Source: Primulina eburnea
Taxonomy: Eukaryota; Streptophyta; Magnoliopsida; Lamiales; Gesneriaceae
Direction of reading: 5' to 3'
DNA length: 64,000 bases
NCBI RefSeq assembly: GCF_022965805.1
Contig: NC_133101.1
Coordinates: 48,688,342 to 48,752,341, forward strand
The notes below the pieces were generated by a model. The model was not told where the DNA came from, did not search any database, and saw only the letters and a list, made by a program, of their open reading frames with translations. The position numbers and the translations under genes are program-made. Position 1 is the first letter of the stretch. The number at the start of each line of letters is the position of its first letter. Below, in pieces: positions 32,505 to 42,984 of this stretch.

Positions 32505-33795
32505 TTGGATACCGGATGTGGTTCTCATCTATGCAATGATTTGCAGGTGATGGGAAGAAGTAAGAGGTTTAGAGATGGTGAGACCTTTCTAAGACTAGGA
32601 AATAGAGCAAGAGTTGCTGCCAATGCCATTGGAGACGTTACTTTAATTTTGGACAATAATTTTAAGTTGTTTTTTAGAAACGTTTTATTTGTTCCTGAAT
32701 TGGTTAAAAACATTATTTCTATTTCTATGCTTGATAGTGATGGTTATTCTTGTGTTTTTGCTAAAAGTGTTTGCAATTTATATAAGAATGAATGTTTGAT
32801 TGGAACTAGAGAATTAACAAACGATCTTTATAACTTAAAATTAAAGGATATTCCGTTAAACAATGTCCAAGCACATACGAAAACAACAAAAAACAATAGA
32901 AAAATTGAATATCCAAATCCCGCACAAATATGGCACGCTAGACTAGGTCATATTTTCCAAAGAAGGATGTATAAGCTAGTGGGAGAAGTCATGTTTGACT
33001 TGTAAGACATAAATTCTCTACCTACTTGTGAGTCATGTCTAAAAGGAAAGATAACTAAGACTTCATTCAATGGAAACGTGGAACGTGCACATGGTCTGCT
33101 AGATTTGATCCACACGGACGTTTGTGTTCCGCTAAGTGTTAGCACAAAATTTGGGCATTCCTACTTTATTATCTTTACTGATGACCATTCGAGGTCTGCG
33201 TACATTTATTTGATGAGACACAAATCTGAAGCATTTGAAAAGTTCAAAGAATTCAGATCTGAAGTAGAAAACCAGCTAGAAAGAAGTATTAAGACATTTC
33301 GATCTGATCAAGGTGGAGAATACTTAAGTGCTGAATTTTTTGGTTATCTAAAACATAATGAGATTCTCTCACAGTGGACTCCAGCTAGCAACACCACAAT
33401 GGAATGATGTTTCTGAAAGTCGAAATAAAACCTTGATGGACATGGTTCGATCCATGATGGGATTCACTGAATTGCCTATATCGTTTTGGGGTTTTGCACT
33501 TGAAACTGCATCAATGTTGTGAATAATGTTCATACTAAATCCGTGGATAAAACACCATATGAGATATGGGCTGGGAAAAACTCCCAAATATTCTTACATG
33601 AGAATATGGGGATGTCCTGCTTATGTGAAACAAACAGTGGGAGACAAATTGGATAGTAGATCCACTTTGTGCTACTTTGTAGGATATCCAAATAATTCTG
33701 TTGGATATTATTTTTATCATCCTAATGAAGCAAAAGTATTTGTTTCAAGAAATGCCATCTTTTTGGAAAAGGAATTTCTATTAGATATAAAATAG
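32505..33795 (+). pseudogene. Copia element 2 protease and integrase, broken
   Basis: The protease motif LDTGCGSHLCND is intact at about 32508. The integrase zinc finger reads WHARLGH ... CESCLKGK across an in-frame TAA near 33004. Catalytic Asp residues lie in HTDVCVP and RSDQGGEY. The Glu region falls after a frame break near 33400. The C-terminal part at 33526-33795 keeps WGCPAYVK and CYFVGYP. Confidence 0.85.
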
Positions 33796-33799
33796 AAGA

Positions 33800-35535
33800 T
33801 GATAAAACTTGAAGAAATTCAAGATACTCCATCAACTATAGAAGTTGAACCCGTTTCCCAACAACCAGTAGTTGAAGTACAAGCTCCTAGAAGGTCTGAT
33901 AGGGTTATTAGACCACCTGCAAGATATACGCTTCTTCATGAACAAAGTCCGTGATGAGCATTGTGTTGGATGCGATCCAATGAATTTCAAAGAAGCAATA
34001 TCTGATACTGATTCAACCAAATGGCTTGAAGCCATGCAGTTTGAAACAGACTCTATGAATTCAAACCAAGTCTGGACACTGGTGGATCCACATGAGGGAA
34101 TCGTTCCCATAGGATGCAAATGGCTTCAAAGCAAGACTGTTAGCAAATGTTATACTCAAAGGCAATGAATTGACAATGAGGAAACTTTTTCATCAGTTGC
34201 TATGTTTAAGTCCATTAGAATACTACTAGCCATAGCAGCATTGTATGAATATGAGATATGACAAATGAATGTAAAAACTGCATTCCTCAATGGAGACATC
34301 AAAAAAGAAATTTATATGTCTCAACATGAGGGATACACGTAAGTAGGAAGTGAGCATAAGGTATGCAAACTTCAGAGATAAATATATGGTCTCAAGCAGG
34401 CGTCAAGGAGTTGGAATCTCAGATTTGATAGCACTATCAAAGAGTTTAGTTTTGCTAAGAATCCTGAGGAATCATGCATGTACAAGAAAGTTAGTGGGAG
34501 TGTAGTGACATTCCTAGTACTTTATGTTGATGATATCCCGCTCATTGGGAATGATGTAGGATTACTGCAATCAACTAAAGTATGGTTAGCAAATAAATTC
34601 TCCATGGAAGACATGTGTGAAGCATCCTATGTATTGGAATACAAATATATAGAGATAGATCAAAAAGGATGCTATGACTCACCCAAGACACTTATATGGA
34701 TACCATTCTGAAGTGATTCTCTATGGAGGAGTCCAAGAGAGGATACTTACAAATGTGTCATGGTGTTACTCTATCTAAAGCTATGTGTCCCAAAACTGAT
34801 GAAGAGATAGAGATGATGACATGTATTTCAAATGCATCAGCCATTGGTAGTATCATGTATGGTACGATATCGACACGTCTTGATATTGCTTACGCTCTGA
34901 GTGTTACAAGCAGATATCAGGCGAACCTTGGTCCAATGCATTGGAAGGCCGTGAAAGATATTCTGAAGTACTTGAAAAGGACTAAGAACTTGTTCATAGT
35001 TTATGGGGGTGGAGAATTAAAATTAGAAGGCTACACTAATTCTAGCTTCCAATGTGACGTAGATGATTAGAAATCGACCTCTGGTTTTGTATTAATGCTA
35101 AATGGTGTGGCTGTTTCTTGGAAAAGTTCCAAGCAAGACACCGTTGCGGATTCCACCAGTGAAGCTGAATACATTGCTGCAGTCAAAGAGGCAGTTTGGA
35201 TGAGGAATTTTGTCCAAGAGTTGGGTGTTATTTCTAATGGAGTTGATCCAGTCCCGGTGTACTGCGACAACATTGGTGCCGTTGCGCAAGCAAAGGAACC
35301 AAGGTCTCATCATCAATCCAAACATGTACTCAGAAAATTCCACATCATCCGGGAGATTGTGGGAAGAGGAGATATATCAATCGAAAGAGTCCCCTCTGCA
35401 GATAATGTTGCTGATCCACTTACAAAGCCCTTGCCAGAACCATTGTTTGAGAAGCATCGCGAAGCAATGAGATTAAAATTTATGGGTAGTTGGCTCGAGG
35501 GCAAGTGGGAGATTGTTAGAGTATATGCCCTATAA
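33800..35535 (+). pseudogene. Copia element 2 reverse transcriptase and RNase H, many stops
   Basis: RT words survive in pieces: KWLEAMQFE (about 34020), VKTAFLNGD (34270), YGLKQAS (34390) and the catalytic YVDD (about 34525). Stops occur near 34166, 34258, 34339 and 34379. A short segment of the fingers domain around 34140-34170 appears deleted. RNase H spans 34723-35535, with one TAG near 35068, and keeps [18 protein letters not shown] and HHQSKHV. The element is inactive. Confidence 0.87.
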
Positions 35536-36684
35536 GCCAACTGTTAGCTAGGGATTTTATTGACACAAGTGTAATAAATCATCTTTATTTTAATATAATT
35601 CATTATTTTATGGTTTTTTGTTTCTTTATCTGTGTACCCATGTTATCAAACATAGATAATGACCTTGATTATACTTTAATACAAATGAATCGTAATTTGA
35701 TGTTGAAACTCATTTGTAAACACTGTATGATCTAAATTTGTTTCTAGTCGATTCAGCAGCCTAAAACATGGATAAAGGTCGCTTCAGTTCGAGACTAGCA
35801 TCTGTGATGTTGTGTACTACGTTTCTTGGTAAGGGCATAGAGATGTCCAAACATGCATGTAGATAGTGATATGATGATTATACTGAACAACCCTCCCTCG
35901 GACTTTCAAGTGGTTATCATTCATCGAGAGGATAAATCCTTGGTTATGATTGTACACCATTAGTCCTTACGAGACGGGACAACAGTGAGGCTCTATATGC
36001 TAGGGCTGTGCTTTGACTCGTTTACCGGCTCCAGGAGATCATCAGATGGCGAGATTGGGTACAGTTGCGACACATGTTGGAGCCAGTGCATTGTAGTCAG
36101 GAATTCACTGCTCACCTACGGGTGTGGATATCCTATGTGATCTGATGAAATAATAGTACATGAAATCTCTGGCCAGAGTATGACATGTACGTTAGAGAAT
36201 GAGTTCTTTAATTGTACATGTGATGCTACTATTTATTCTCAAAGATGTGTAACATAGTTATCGAATTATTATGCAACTTTCGATGAACCAATGGTTGCAG
36301 ATTCGATGGGGATATATGAGATGAAGGGACCGTACTGTATGTTAATCATAATCAACTGGTTCTTGCAGGCACTATCAGTGATACCTAGTGAATCATGGGG
36401 CGATGTTACTAGACGCTCTTACCATGATTCGATGTGTTTAGTCAGAAATATGATTTCTGACATTCTCATGACAATTATTGATGCATAGAATGGGTCAAAT
36501 AAGGGTAAGCCCGAATAAAGGATTTTGTCATGAACCACAAGGAGTTGTGAACCCACGGCTAGCTGTATGTTTCATTATAATAAACCATACGAGTGCCCAA
36601 AACAAATATATTTTGATTGTCAAAATAAAATAAAAATTTTAAAACTTCCGCTACGTTTGGGCACGAGAAAACCGAGATCCAACA
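35514..36684 (+). repeat. 3' LTR of Copia element 2, internally deleted
   Basis: It starts TGTTAGAGTATATGCC right after the polypurine tract and ends ACCGAGATCCAACA. At about 36567 the sequence jumps from CGGCTAGCTGTAT to ATGTTTCATTATAAT, skipping about 800 bp found in the 5' LTR. GTAT at the junction occurs at both edges, which fits a microhomology deletion. Confidence 0.87.
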
Positions 36685-37164
36685 ATAATCTCCCTGTTTC
36701 TGGACTCTACTTCATTCATCCTTGGATCCTAATTCGTATGATACATCTAAGATTCAAGTGTTTATTGGATTGATTTGCAGTTATGGTTTCTCAGAGTGGA
36801 TAATAGTTGGTATACAATTACATGAACAGGGAACGGATATTTCTATTGGTTCTGAGCGATACAAAATGGATCCATGTAGGAGGAGTCTCCACAGGATTCC
36901 AATTGTTCTGCTGACAATGAACACATGTCTGTTCTGTTGTTTTTGTTTTCATTGAATAAGGCTTGTTTCATTCTTAGTTAGATTATACAAGTTAACCCAA
37001 TTTACATTTTGATTGGTAATTAATAGTTTAATTGGCAACATGTTGCTTTACCTTTTAATTTACTCTGATGTAATCGATTTTCTAAAGTTCCAATTTTTAT
37101 GTTTGACCACGAAAAAAATTGTCTAATTGAATAGATTAGTTCGTTGTTGGCACTTAGATAGTGG
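36685..37164 (+). other. Non-element sequence between Copia 2 and Copia 3, possible gene relic
   Basis: After TTGATTTGCAG at about 36779 a plus frame is open (GFSEWIIVGIQLHEQG), which could be an exon. It matches no family I recognise. The rest is T-rich and intron-like. The sequence resumes at 42188 after Copia element 3 is removed. Confidence 0.3.
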
Positions 37165-37608
37165 TGTCGGCAGAAGACATGCATTAAATGCATGTTGGCA
37201 ATGAAAATTCAAATCAAGGGGGCTGAATTTTAAACGTGGGTTGGCAAGGAAATTTCGTGGAATTTCAGATAACGCGTGTTCACACGGTCAAGAGGCTATA
37301 TAAATAGAGCTCCCCCTTCATTCTGAAATTATCCTTCTTCGAGTTTTCTCTCATCTTATAAGCATTTGAGTGCTTAGTTCTATAATATTTGTGAGGTGTT
37401 TTGTTCTCCTGTATTAAGAGAGTGTGTGTTCTCTTTGGAAACACTGTGAGTGAGTTGTACACCACAAAATATTATAGTGGAATTCTTTTCATCTTGCCTG
37501 TGGTTTTTACCCTAATAATTTTTAGGGGTTTTCCACGTAAATCTCGGTTTCCAGTTTATTCTTTATTTTCTGGTTTTATTATCTCAAATTCCGCACGTGG
37601 GACCAACA
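37165..37608 (+). repeat. 5' LTR of Copia element 3
   Basis: It begins TGTCGGCAGAAGACATGC and ends GTGGGACCAACA. A TATA box TATATAAATA is at 37297-37306. The ATGCATTAAATGCAT words near the start form a small inverted repeat. Confidence 0.95.
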
Positions 37609-37610
37609 AG

Positions 37611-37622
37611 TGGTATCAGAGC
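37611..37622 (+). other. PBS of Copia element 3
   Basis: TGGTATCAGAGC lies two bases after the LTR end, a perfect initiator tRNA-Met complement. Confidence 0.95.
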
Positions 37623-37763
37623 CTTGGTTTAAAATTTCTTAAAATTCTAAATATGCTCTGTGGTTGCAGCCTAGACTGATCTTCCACATCAGAAAATATT
37701 TTTTGAGATTTTTATTTAAGGCGGGATTATTTTGTCCAGTCTACTAAAATTGTTGTAGACATA

Positions 37764-38560
37764 ATGGCGGGAAGGTACGAGATAGCAAAGTTCAATGGAA
37801 GCAATTTTATGCTGTGGAAAATAAAGATACGAGCAGTTTTAAGAAAAGAGAATTGCTTGGCGGCTATTGGAGATAGACCGGTGGAGATTGCGGATGATGA
37901 AAGTGTAATGAGATGAATGATAATGTTGTTGCCAATTTACACTTGGCTATAGCAGACGAAGTTTTGTCAAGTATCTCTGAGATAAAAACAGCCAAAGTTA
38001 TCTGGGATACTCTGACAAAGATGTACGAGGTCAAGTCCCTACATAATATGATTTTCCTAAAGAGAAGACTTTATACTCTTCGGATGGCAGAATCATGATC
38101 GATGACCAATCATATCAACACTCTAAATACTCTATTTGCCCAACTCACTTCCATGGGGCATACAATAGGGGAAAATGAACGTGCGGAGCTTCTACTTCAA
38201 AGTCTACCAGATTCATATGATCAACTTATCATCAACATTACCAACAATATTCTTATGGGCTTTCTAAGATTCGACGATGTCTTAACTGCGGTTCTCGGAG
38301 AAGAAAGCCGGCACAAGAATAAGGAAGACAGGTTGGTAACTTCGAAGCAGGCAGAGGACTTTACCGATGATAAGAGGAAGATTTATGGAGCGTGACTCCA
38401 ATGGGAGCCAAAGGCGAGGTAGATCAAAGTCGAGAAGTAAAAAGAAAAATATTTACTACTTTAAATGTGGCGGTAAAGGGCACTTCAAGAGAGAGTGTAC
38501 GAGTATCGATAAAAGTTCTCAAGGAAATGTGGCCAGTACTTCAGGCAGTGGTGAAATATT
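37764..38560 (+). pseudogene. Copia element 3 gag, broken
   Basis: The ATG at 37764 opens a UBN2-type Gag (YEIAKFNGSNF, MLWKIKIRAVL). A frameshift near 37905 and a TGA at 38096-38098 interrupt it. The continuation holds HINTLNTLFAQLTS and LLLQSLPDSYDQL. A further frame change near 38390 leads to a Lys/Arg/Ser-rich stretch and the zinc knuckle at about 38453-38497. The knuckle reads YYFKCGGKGHFKREC, so the first of its three Cys is Tyr, a change that should abolish zinc binding. Confidence 0.87.
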
Positions 38561-38579
38561 ATTCAGCGAAGCGGCAACA

Positions 38580-38877
38580 GTTGCGGAAGGCAGGCACAAA
38601 TTTTGTGACACAGTGGATTATGGATTCAGGAGCGACGTGGCACATGACGTCTCGGAGAGAATGGTTTGATCATTATGAACCAGTATCAGGAGGATCTGTA
38701 TTCATGGGAAATGATCATGCCTTGGAAATCGCTGGGGTCGGTACTATCAAAATTATAATGTTTGATGGCACCATTCGCACCATACAGGAGGTACGACATG
38801 TGAAAATACTGAAGAAAAATCTTTTGTCCTTGGGGCAATTGGATGACATCGGGTGCAAAACTCGTATCGAGAACTGA
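38580..38877 (+). pseudogene. Copia element 3 protease
   Basis: The frame carrying WIMDSGATWHMTS (catalytic DSG intact) is open to 38877 with the downstream LSLGQLDD block. It is out of frame with the zinc knuckle upstream and with the integrase downstream (a shift near 38860). The domain itself looks complete. Confidence 0.85.
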
Positions 38878-40324
38878 GATCATGAAAATTGTGAAGGGAG
38901 CGCTTTTGGTTATGAAGGCGGAAAAGGTTGCTGCAAATCTGTATGTACTTTTGGGAGAAACACACACAGAGGCAGAACTAGCTGTTGCATCAATTGGTTC
39001 AGGAGAAGAATTAACAGTGTTATGGCATAGAAAGCTCGGGCATATGTCAGAACGAGGGTTGAAAATTCTCTCAGAACGGAAGCTGCTGCCGGGACTTACA
39101 AAAGTGTCATTACCCTTTTGTGAGCACTGTGTTACCAGTAAACAACACAGATTAAAGTTTGGCACTTCTACTGCTAGGAGCAAAAGTATATTGGAGCTGA
39201 TTCATTCGGATGTTTGGCAAGCACCGGTTGTATCCCTAGGAGGAGCGAGATACTTTGTCTCGTTCATTGATGATTTCTCTAGGAGATGTTGGGTGTATCC
39301 AATCAAGAAGAAATCAAATGTTTTCCAGGTCTTCAAAGATTTCAAAGCGCGGGTTGAACTTGATTCAGAAAAGAAAATCAAGTGTCTGAGGACTGACAAT
39401 GGAGGAGAATATACCAGTGACGAGTTTGATGCATATTGTCAACATGAGGGCATCAAGAGACAGTTCACGACGGCTTACACACGTCAACAGAATGGAGTGG
39501 TGGAGCGGATGAACATGACCTTGTTGGACAGAACAAGAGCTATGTTGCGGACTACAGGTCTAGAAAAGTCATTTTGGGCAGAAGCAGTCAAAATCGCTTG
39601 TTATATTATCAATCGTTCTCCTTCAGTGGCGATTGATCTTAAAACTCCGATGGAGATGTGTACCGGGAAGCCGACAGATTATTCTCATTTGCATACATTT
39701 GGAAGTCCTGTGTACGTTCTGTACAATGAGCAAGAAATATCGAAGTTGGATTCGAAATCCAGAAAATGTATCTTCTTGGGTTATGCTGATGGAGTAAAGG
39801 GGTTTCGCTTGTGGGATCCTACTGTTCACAAGCTTGTCATCAGTAGGAATGTTATCGTCAAGGAAGATAAAGTAAAGGGAGACAAAGGCACACTGAATTC
39901 AGAAACTACTATATTTCAGGTGGAGAATAAGACAGACGAAGGTCAAGTTTCTTGTGAAGCAGTACCAGAGCACGAAGAACAAGAGCATATTGAGTCTGAG
40001 GTTTCCAATGTGAGGCAGTCAACTCGAGACAAAAGACCACCAGGTTGGCTTTCAGATTATGTCACTGAAAGCAACATTGCATATTGTCTATTATCAGAGG
40101 ATGGTAAGCCATCGATTTTCCACGAGGCTACTCAAAGCTCGGATGTATCTTTGTGGATGATAGCAATGCAAGAAGAGTTGGAGGCATTAGACAGAAATAA
40201 AACTTGGGATCTTGTGGCACTACCACGAGGAAGGAAAGCCATTGGAAACAGATGGGTCTATAAGATCAAGCGTGATGGCAGCAACCAAGTGGAGCGGTAT
40301 CGTGCTAGATTGGTGGTAAAATGA
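38843..40324 (+). pseudogene. Copia element 3 integrase and start of reverse transcriptase
   Basis: This is the longest open frame in the window (493 codons). It contains the His/Cys zinc finger (WHRKLGHMS ... CEHCVTSK), catalytic Asp in HSDVWQAP, Asp in RTDNGGEY and Glu in NGVVERMN, then KCIFLGYADG and a Gln/Glu-rich linker. It enters the RT fingers (NRWVYKIKRDG, RARLVVK) and ends at TGA 40322-40324. The integrase core appears intact; the RT is cut off by the stop. Confidence 0.92.
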
Positions 40325-41661
40325 TATGCTTAGAAAGAAGGCATTGACTTCAATGTGATATTTTCTCCTGTGGTTCGGCTTACAACAGTCAGAGTGGTGT
40401 TGGCATTGTGTACGGTGTTTGACCTACATCTAGAACAACTAGATGTGAAAACAACATTTCTTCATAGAGATCTTGAAGAAGAAATCTATATGCTCCAGCC
40501 AGAAGGTTTTGCAGAAAAAGGCAAAGAGAACTTGGTTTGCAGGTTGAAGAAATCTCTGTACAGTCTCAAACAGGCGCCGAGGTGTTGGTACAAGAGAATT
40601 GATTCCTATATCATGAGCCTTGGATACAACAGACTGAGTGTAGACCCTTGTACGTATTTCAAGAGGTCTGGTGATGATTATATCATTTTGCTGTTGTATG
40701 TGGACGACATGTTGGTAGCAGGCTCCAACAAAGAACAGGTCCAAGGATTGAAGGCATAGTTGGCTAGGCAATTTGATATGAAGGACTTGGGACCAGCAAA
40801 CAAGATTCTAGGGATGCAAGTTCACCGAGATATAAGTAACAGAAAGATTTGGCTTTCCCAGAAAAATTATTTACAGAAAGTCTTGCAACACTTCAACATG
40901 CAAGATAGTAAGCCAATATCGACCCCTCTTCCTTTTAACTTCAAGTTATCCTCCGAGATGTGTCCTAGCAGTGAAGCAGAGAGGATGGAGATGTCTCGAG
41001 TACCGTATGCATCAGCAGTGGGGAGTTTGATGTTCGCCATGATCTGTACATGACCGGACATTGCTCAAGCAGTGGGAGCAGTTAGTCGGTATATGGTGAA
41101 TCCTGGACGAGAGCATTGGAGCACTGTTAAGAGGATCCTTAGATACATTAAGGGTACCTCGAATGCTGCATTATGTTATGGAGGATCAGATTTTACACTC
41201 AGGGCTATATCGATTCAGATTATGCAGGTGATCCTGATAAGAGGAAATCTACTACTGGTTATGTGTTTACACTTGCGAGGGGAGCAGTAAGCTGGGTTGC
41301 AAAACTGCAGAAAGTTGTGGCGTTATCTACAACAGAGGCAGAATACATGGCAGCTACTCAAGGTTGCAAGGAGGCAATATGGATCAAAAGGTTATTGGAG
41401 GATATTGAACACAAACAAGATAATGTTCCTTTGTTTTGTGACAGTCAGAGTGCCTTGCACATCGCAAGGAATCCAGTCTTTCATTCCAGGACGAAACACA
41501 TAGGAGTACAATTTCACTTTGTGCGGGAAGTAGTAGAAGAAGGAAGCGTGGATATGCAGAAGATCCATACAAAGGACAACATAGCTGATTTTCTGACCAA
41601 GCCAGTAAACATTGAAAAGTTTGAGTGGTGTAGATTCTCAAGTGGTCTAGCAGAAACGTAA
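40325..41661 (+). pseudogene. Copia element 3 reverse transcriptase and RNase H, with stops
   Basis: RT continues from the stop with DVKTTFLH, SLKQAPRCWY and the catalytic YVDD (about 40700). It is interrupted by TAG near 40332, TAG near 40757 and TGA near 41052, plus a frameshift near 41205. RNase H at 41173-41661 keeps [29 protein letters not shown] and RTKHIGVQ, ending at a TAA. Several of the stops read as C-to-T changes of Gln or Arg codons. Confidence 0.9.
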
Positions 41662-41737
41662 GCAGTAGGTAATGGAAAGATTGAAAGGATGTGTGGAGAT
41701 GTGTTTGATTCTCAATCAAATCTCCAAGTGGGAGAAA

Positions 41738-42182
41738 TGTCGGCAGAAGACATGCATTAAATGCATGTTGGCAACGAAAATTCAAATCAAGGGGGTTGAA
41801 TTATAAACGTGGGTTGGCAAGGAAATTTCGTGGAATTTCAGATAACGCGTGTTCACACGATCAAGAGACTCTATAAATAGAGCTCCTCCTTCATTCTGAA
41901 ATTATCTCTTCTTCGAGTTTTCTCTCATCTTATAAGCATTTGAGTGCTTAGTTCTATAATATTTGTGAGGTGTTTTGTTCTCCTGTATTAAGAGAGTGTG
42001 TGTTCTCTTTGGAAACACAGTGAGTGAGTTGTACACCACAAAATATCATAGTGGAATTCTTTTCATCTTACCCGTGGTTTTTACCCTAATAATTTTTAGG
42101 GGTTTTCCACGTAAATCTCGGTGTCCAGTTTATTCTTTATTTTCTGGTTTTATTATCTCAAATTCCGCACGTGGGACCAACA
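41738..42182 (+). repeat. 3' LTR of Copia element 3
   Basis: It begins TGTCGGCAGAAGACATGC after the polypurine tract at about 41726-41737 and ends GGGACCAACA. It is nearly identical to 37165-37608. Confidence 0.95.
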
Positions 42183-42187
42183 AGTGG

Positions 42188-42984
42188 AAATTAGGAACAT
42201 GACATGTGGGCTGTGAAGACTCTGCAAAACCATGATCAGTTATGTTGAATAAGGCATCGCCCTACATTTATTCTCGATGAATTCATCTGTAGTTCTATTG
42301 TTTTTATGTCTAGAAAACTGTTTTTTTTTTTTGCATTCAGTTTGTCTTCATTTATTATCAAGATATTTAAAAATAAGTGGTGACGTGCAGGAAATAGTAG
42401 ATGGTAATGTTAAAAAAAAACTAGTGATGCTTTTATTAATTCTACATATTTACCTGTCATGCGGATGCGTTATGTTTTCTCGTTTTGAATACTATTTGTT
42501 GCAGGCCAACTGCCAACAGATCCTACATTGGTTGCCACTGCAGTGGTGATGATAAAGGATTTTTATGGAAAATCAATCAAGGAGATTGATTCACGTTGAA
42601 GGTTGTTTCATTGTTGTGTTGGAGTTAGTGAGCTTTTTTCCCGAGGAGTGGTTGCCCGGTTGAGAATCGATCCTACTTCCATTCACTCTTGGATTTCTTT
42701 CCAGGAGTGATGGATTGGTTGAGAGAAACTGTCAATGAAACAAGCTTATAATACAATATTGGTGTGGCGTCGGAGTTAATGAGCTTTTCTCACGGGAGTG
42801 GTGCCCCGTTGAGAATTGTTCCTAACTCTCTATGCACTAGCCTAGTGTTATTTTTTTTCTCAGGAAGTAACTAGCAGAACTCACTTTAGATATAATTTCA
42901 GAATGCTGCAATGTTTGGAATGGGAACCTAGCGGAGCTCACTTTCACATATATTAATATTTAAATTAGTATAATGTATTTGAGA
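42188..42984 (+). other. Host flank with a likely last exon of a gene relic
   Basis: Two spliceosomal acceptor-like sites occur. After TTGTTGCAG, 42505-42599 reads as a terminal exon: 31 codons including the stop, with a protein-like composition (QLPTDPTLVATAVV, MIKDFYGKSIKEI) and TGA at 42597-42599. I do not recognise the family. A diverged duplication follows in the presumed 3' flank: GGAGTTA...GAGCTTTT blocks at about 42621 and 42772. Copia element 3 would sit in an intron of this gene, if it is one. Confidence 0.35.

Larger units (their letters stand above)
29539..36684 (+). mobile_element. Copia element 2, decayed
   Basis: The order is 5' LTR (29539-30904), PBS, gag, protease, integrase, RT, RNase H, polypurine tract (GGCAAGTGGGAGAT just before 35514) and 3' LTR (35514-36684). 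The two LTRs carry complementary losses: the 5' LTR lacks about 630 bp at its start, and the 3' LTR lacks about 800 bp internally. Its coding regions contain many stops. No target duplication can be shown because the left end is truncated. A third copy of the LTR end is at 63821-64000 on the minus strand. Confidence 0.87.
37165..42182 (+). mobile_element. Copia element 3, structurally complete (Tnt1/Tork-like)
   Basis: This 5018-bp element is flanked by the duplication AGTGG at 37160-37164 and 42183-42187. It has LTRs of 444 and 445 bp, a PBS two bases after the first LTR and a polypurine tract AAGTGGGAGAA just before the second. Gag, protease, integrase, RT and RNase H are all present. By hand count the LTRs differ at about 12 bases plus one indel (about 2.7 percent), a recent insertion by plant standards. 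The genes carry several stops and frameshifts, so it needs help to move. The lineage assignment is from general similarity. Confidence 0.95.
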
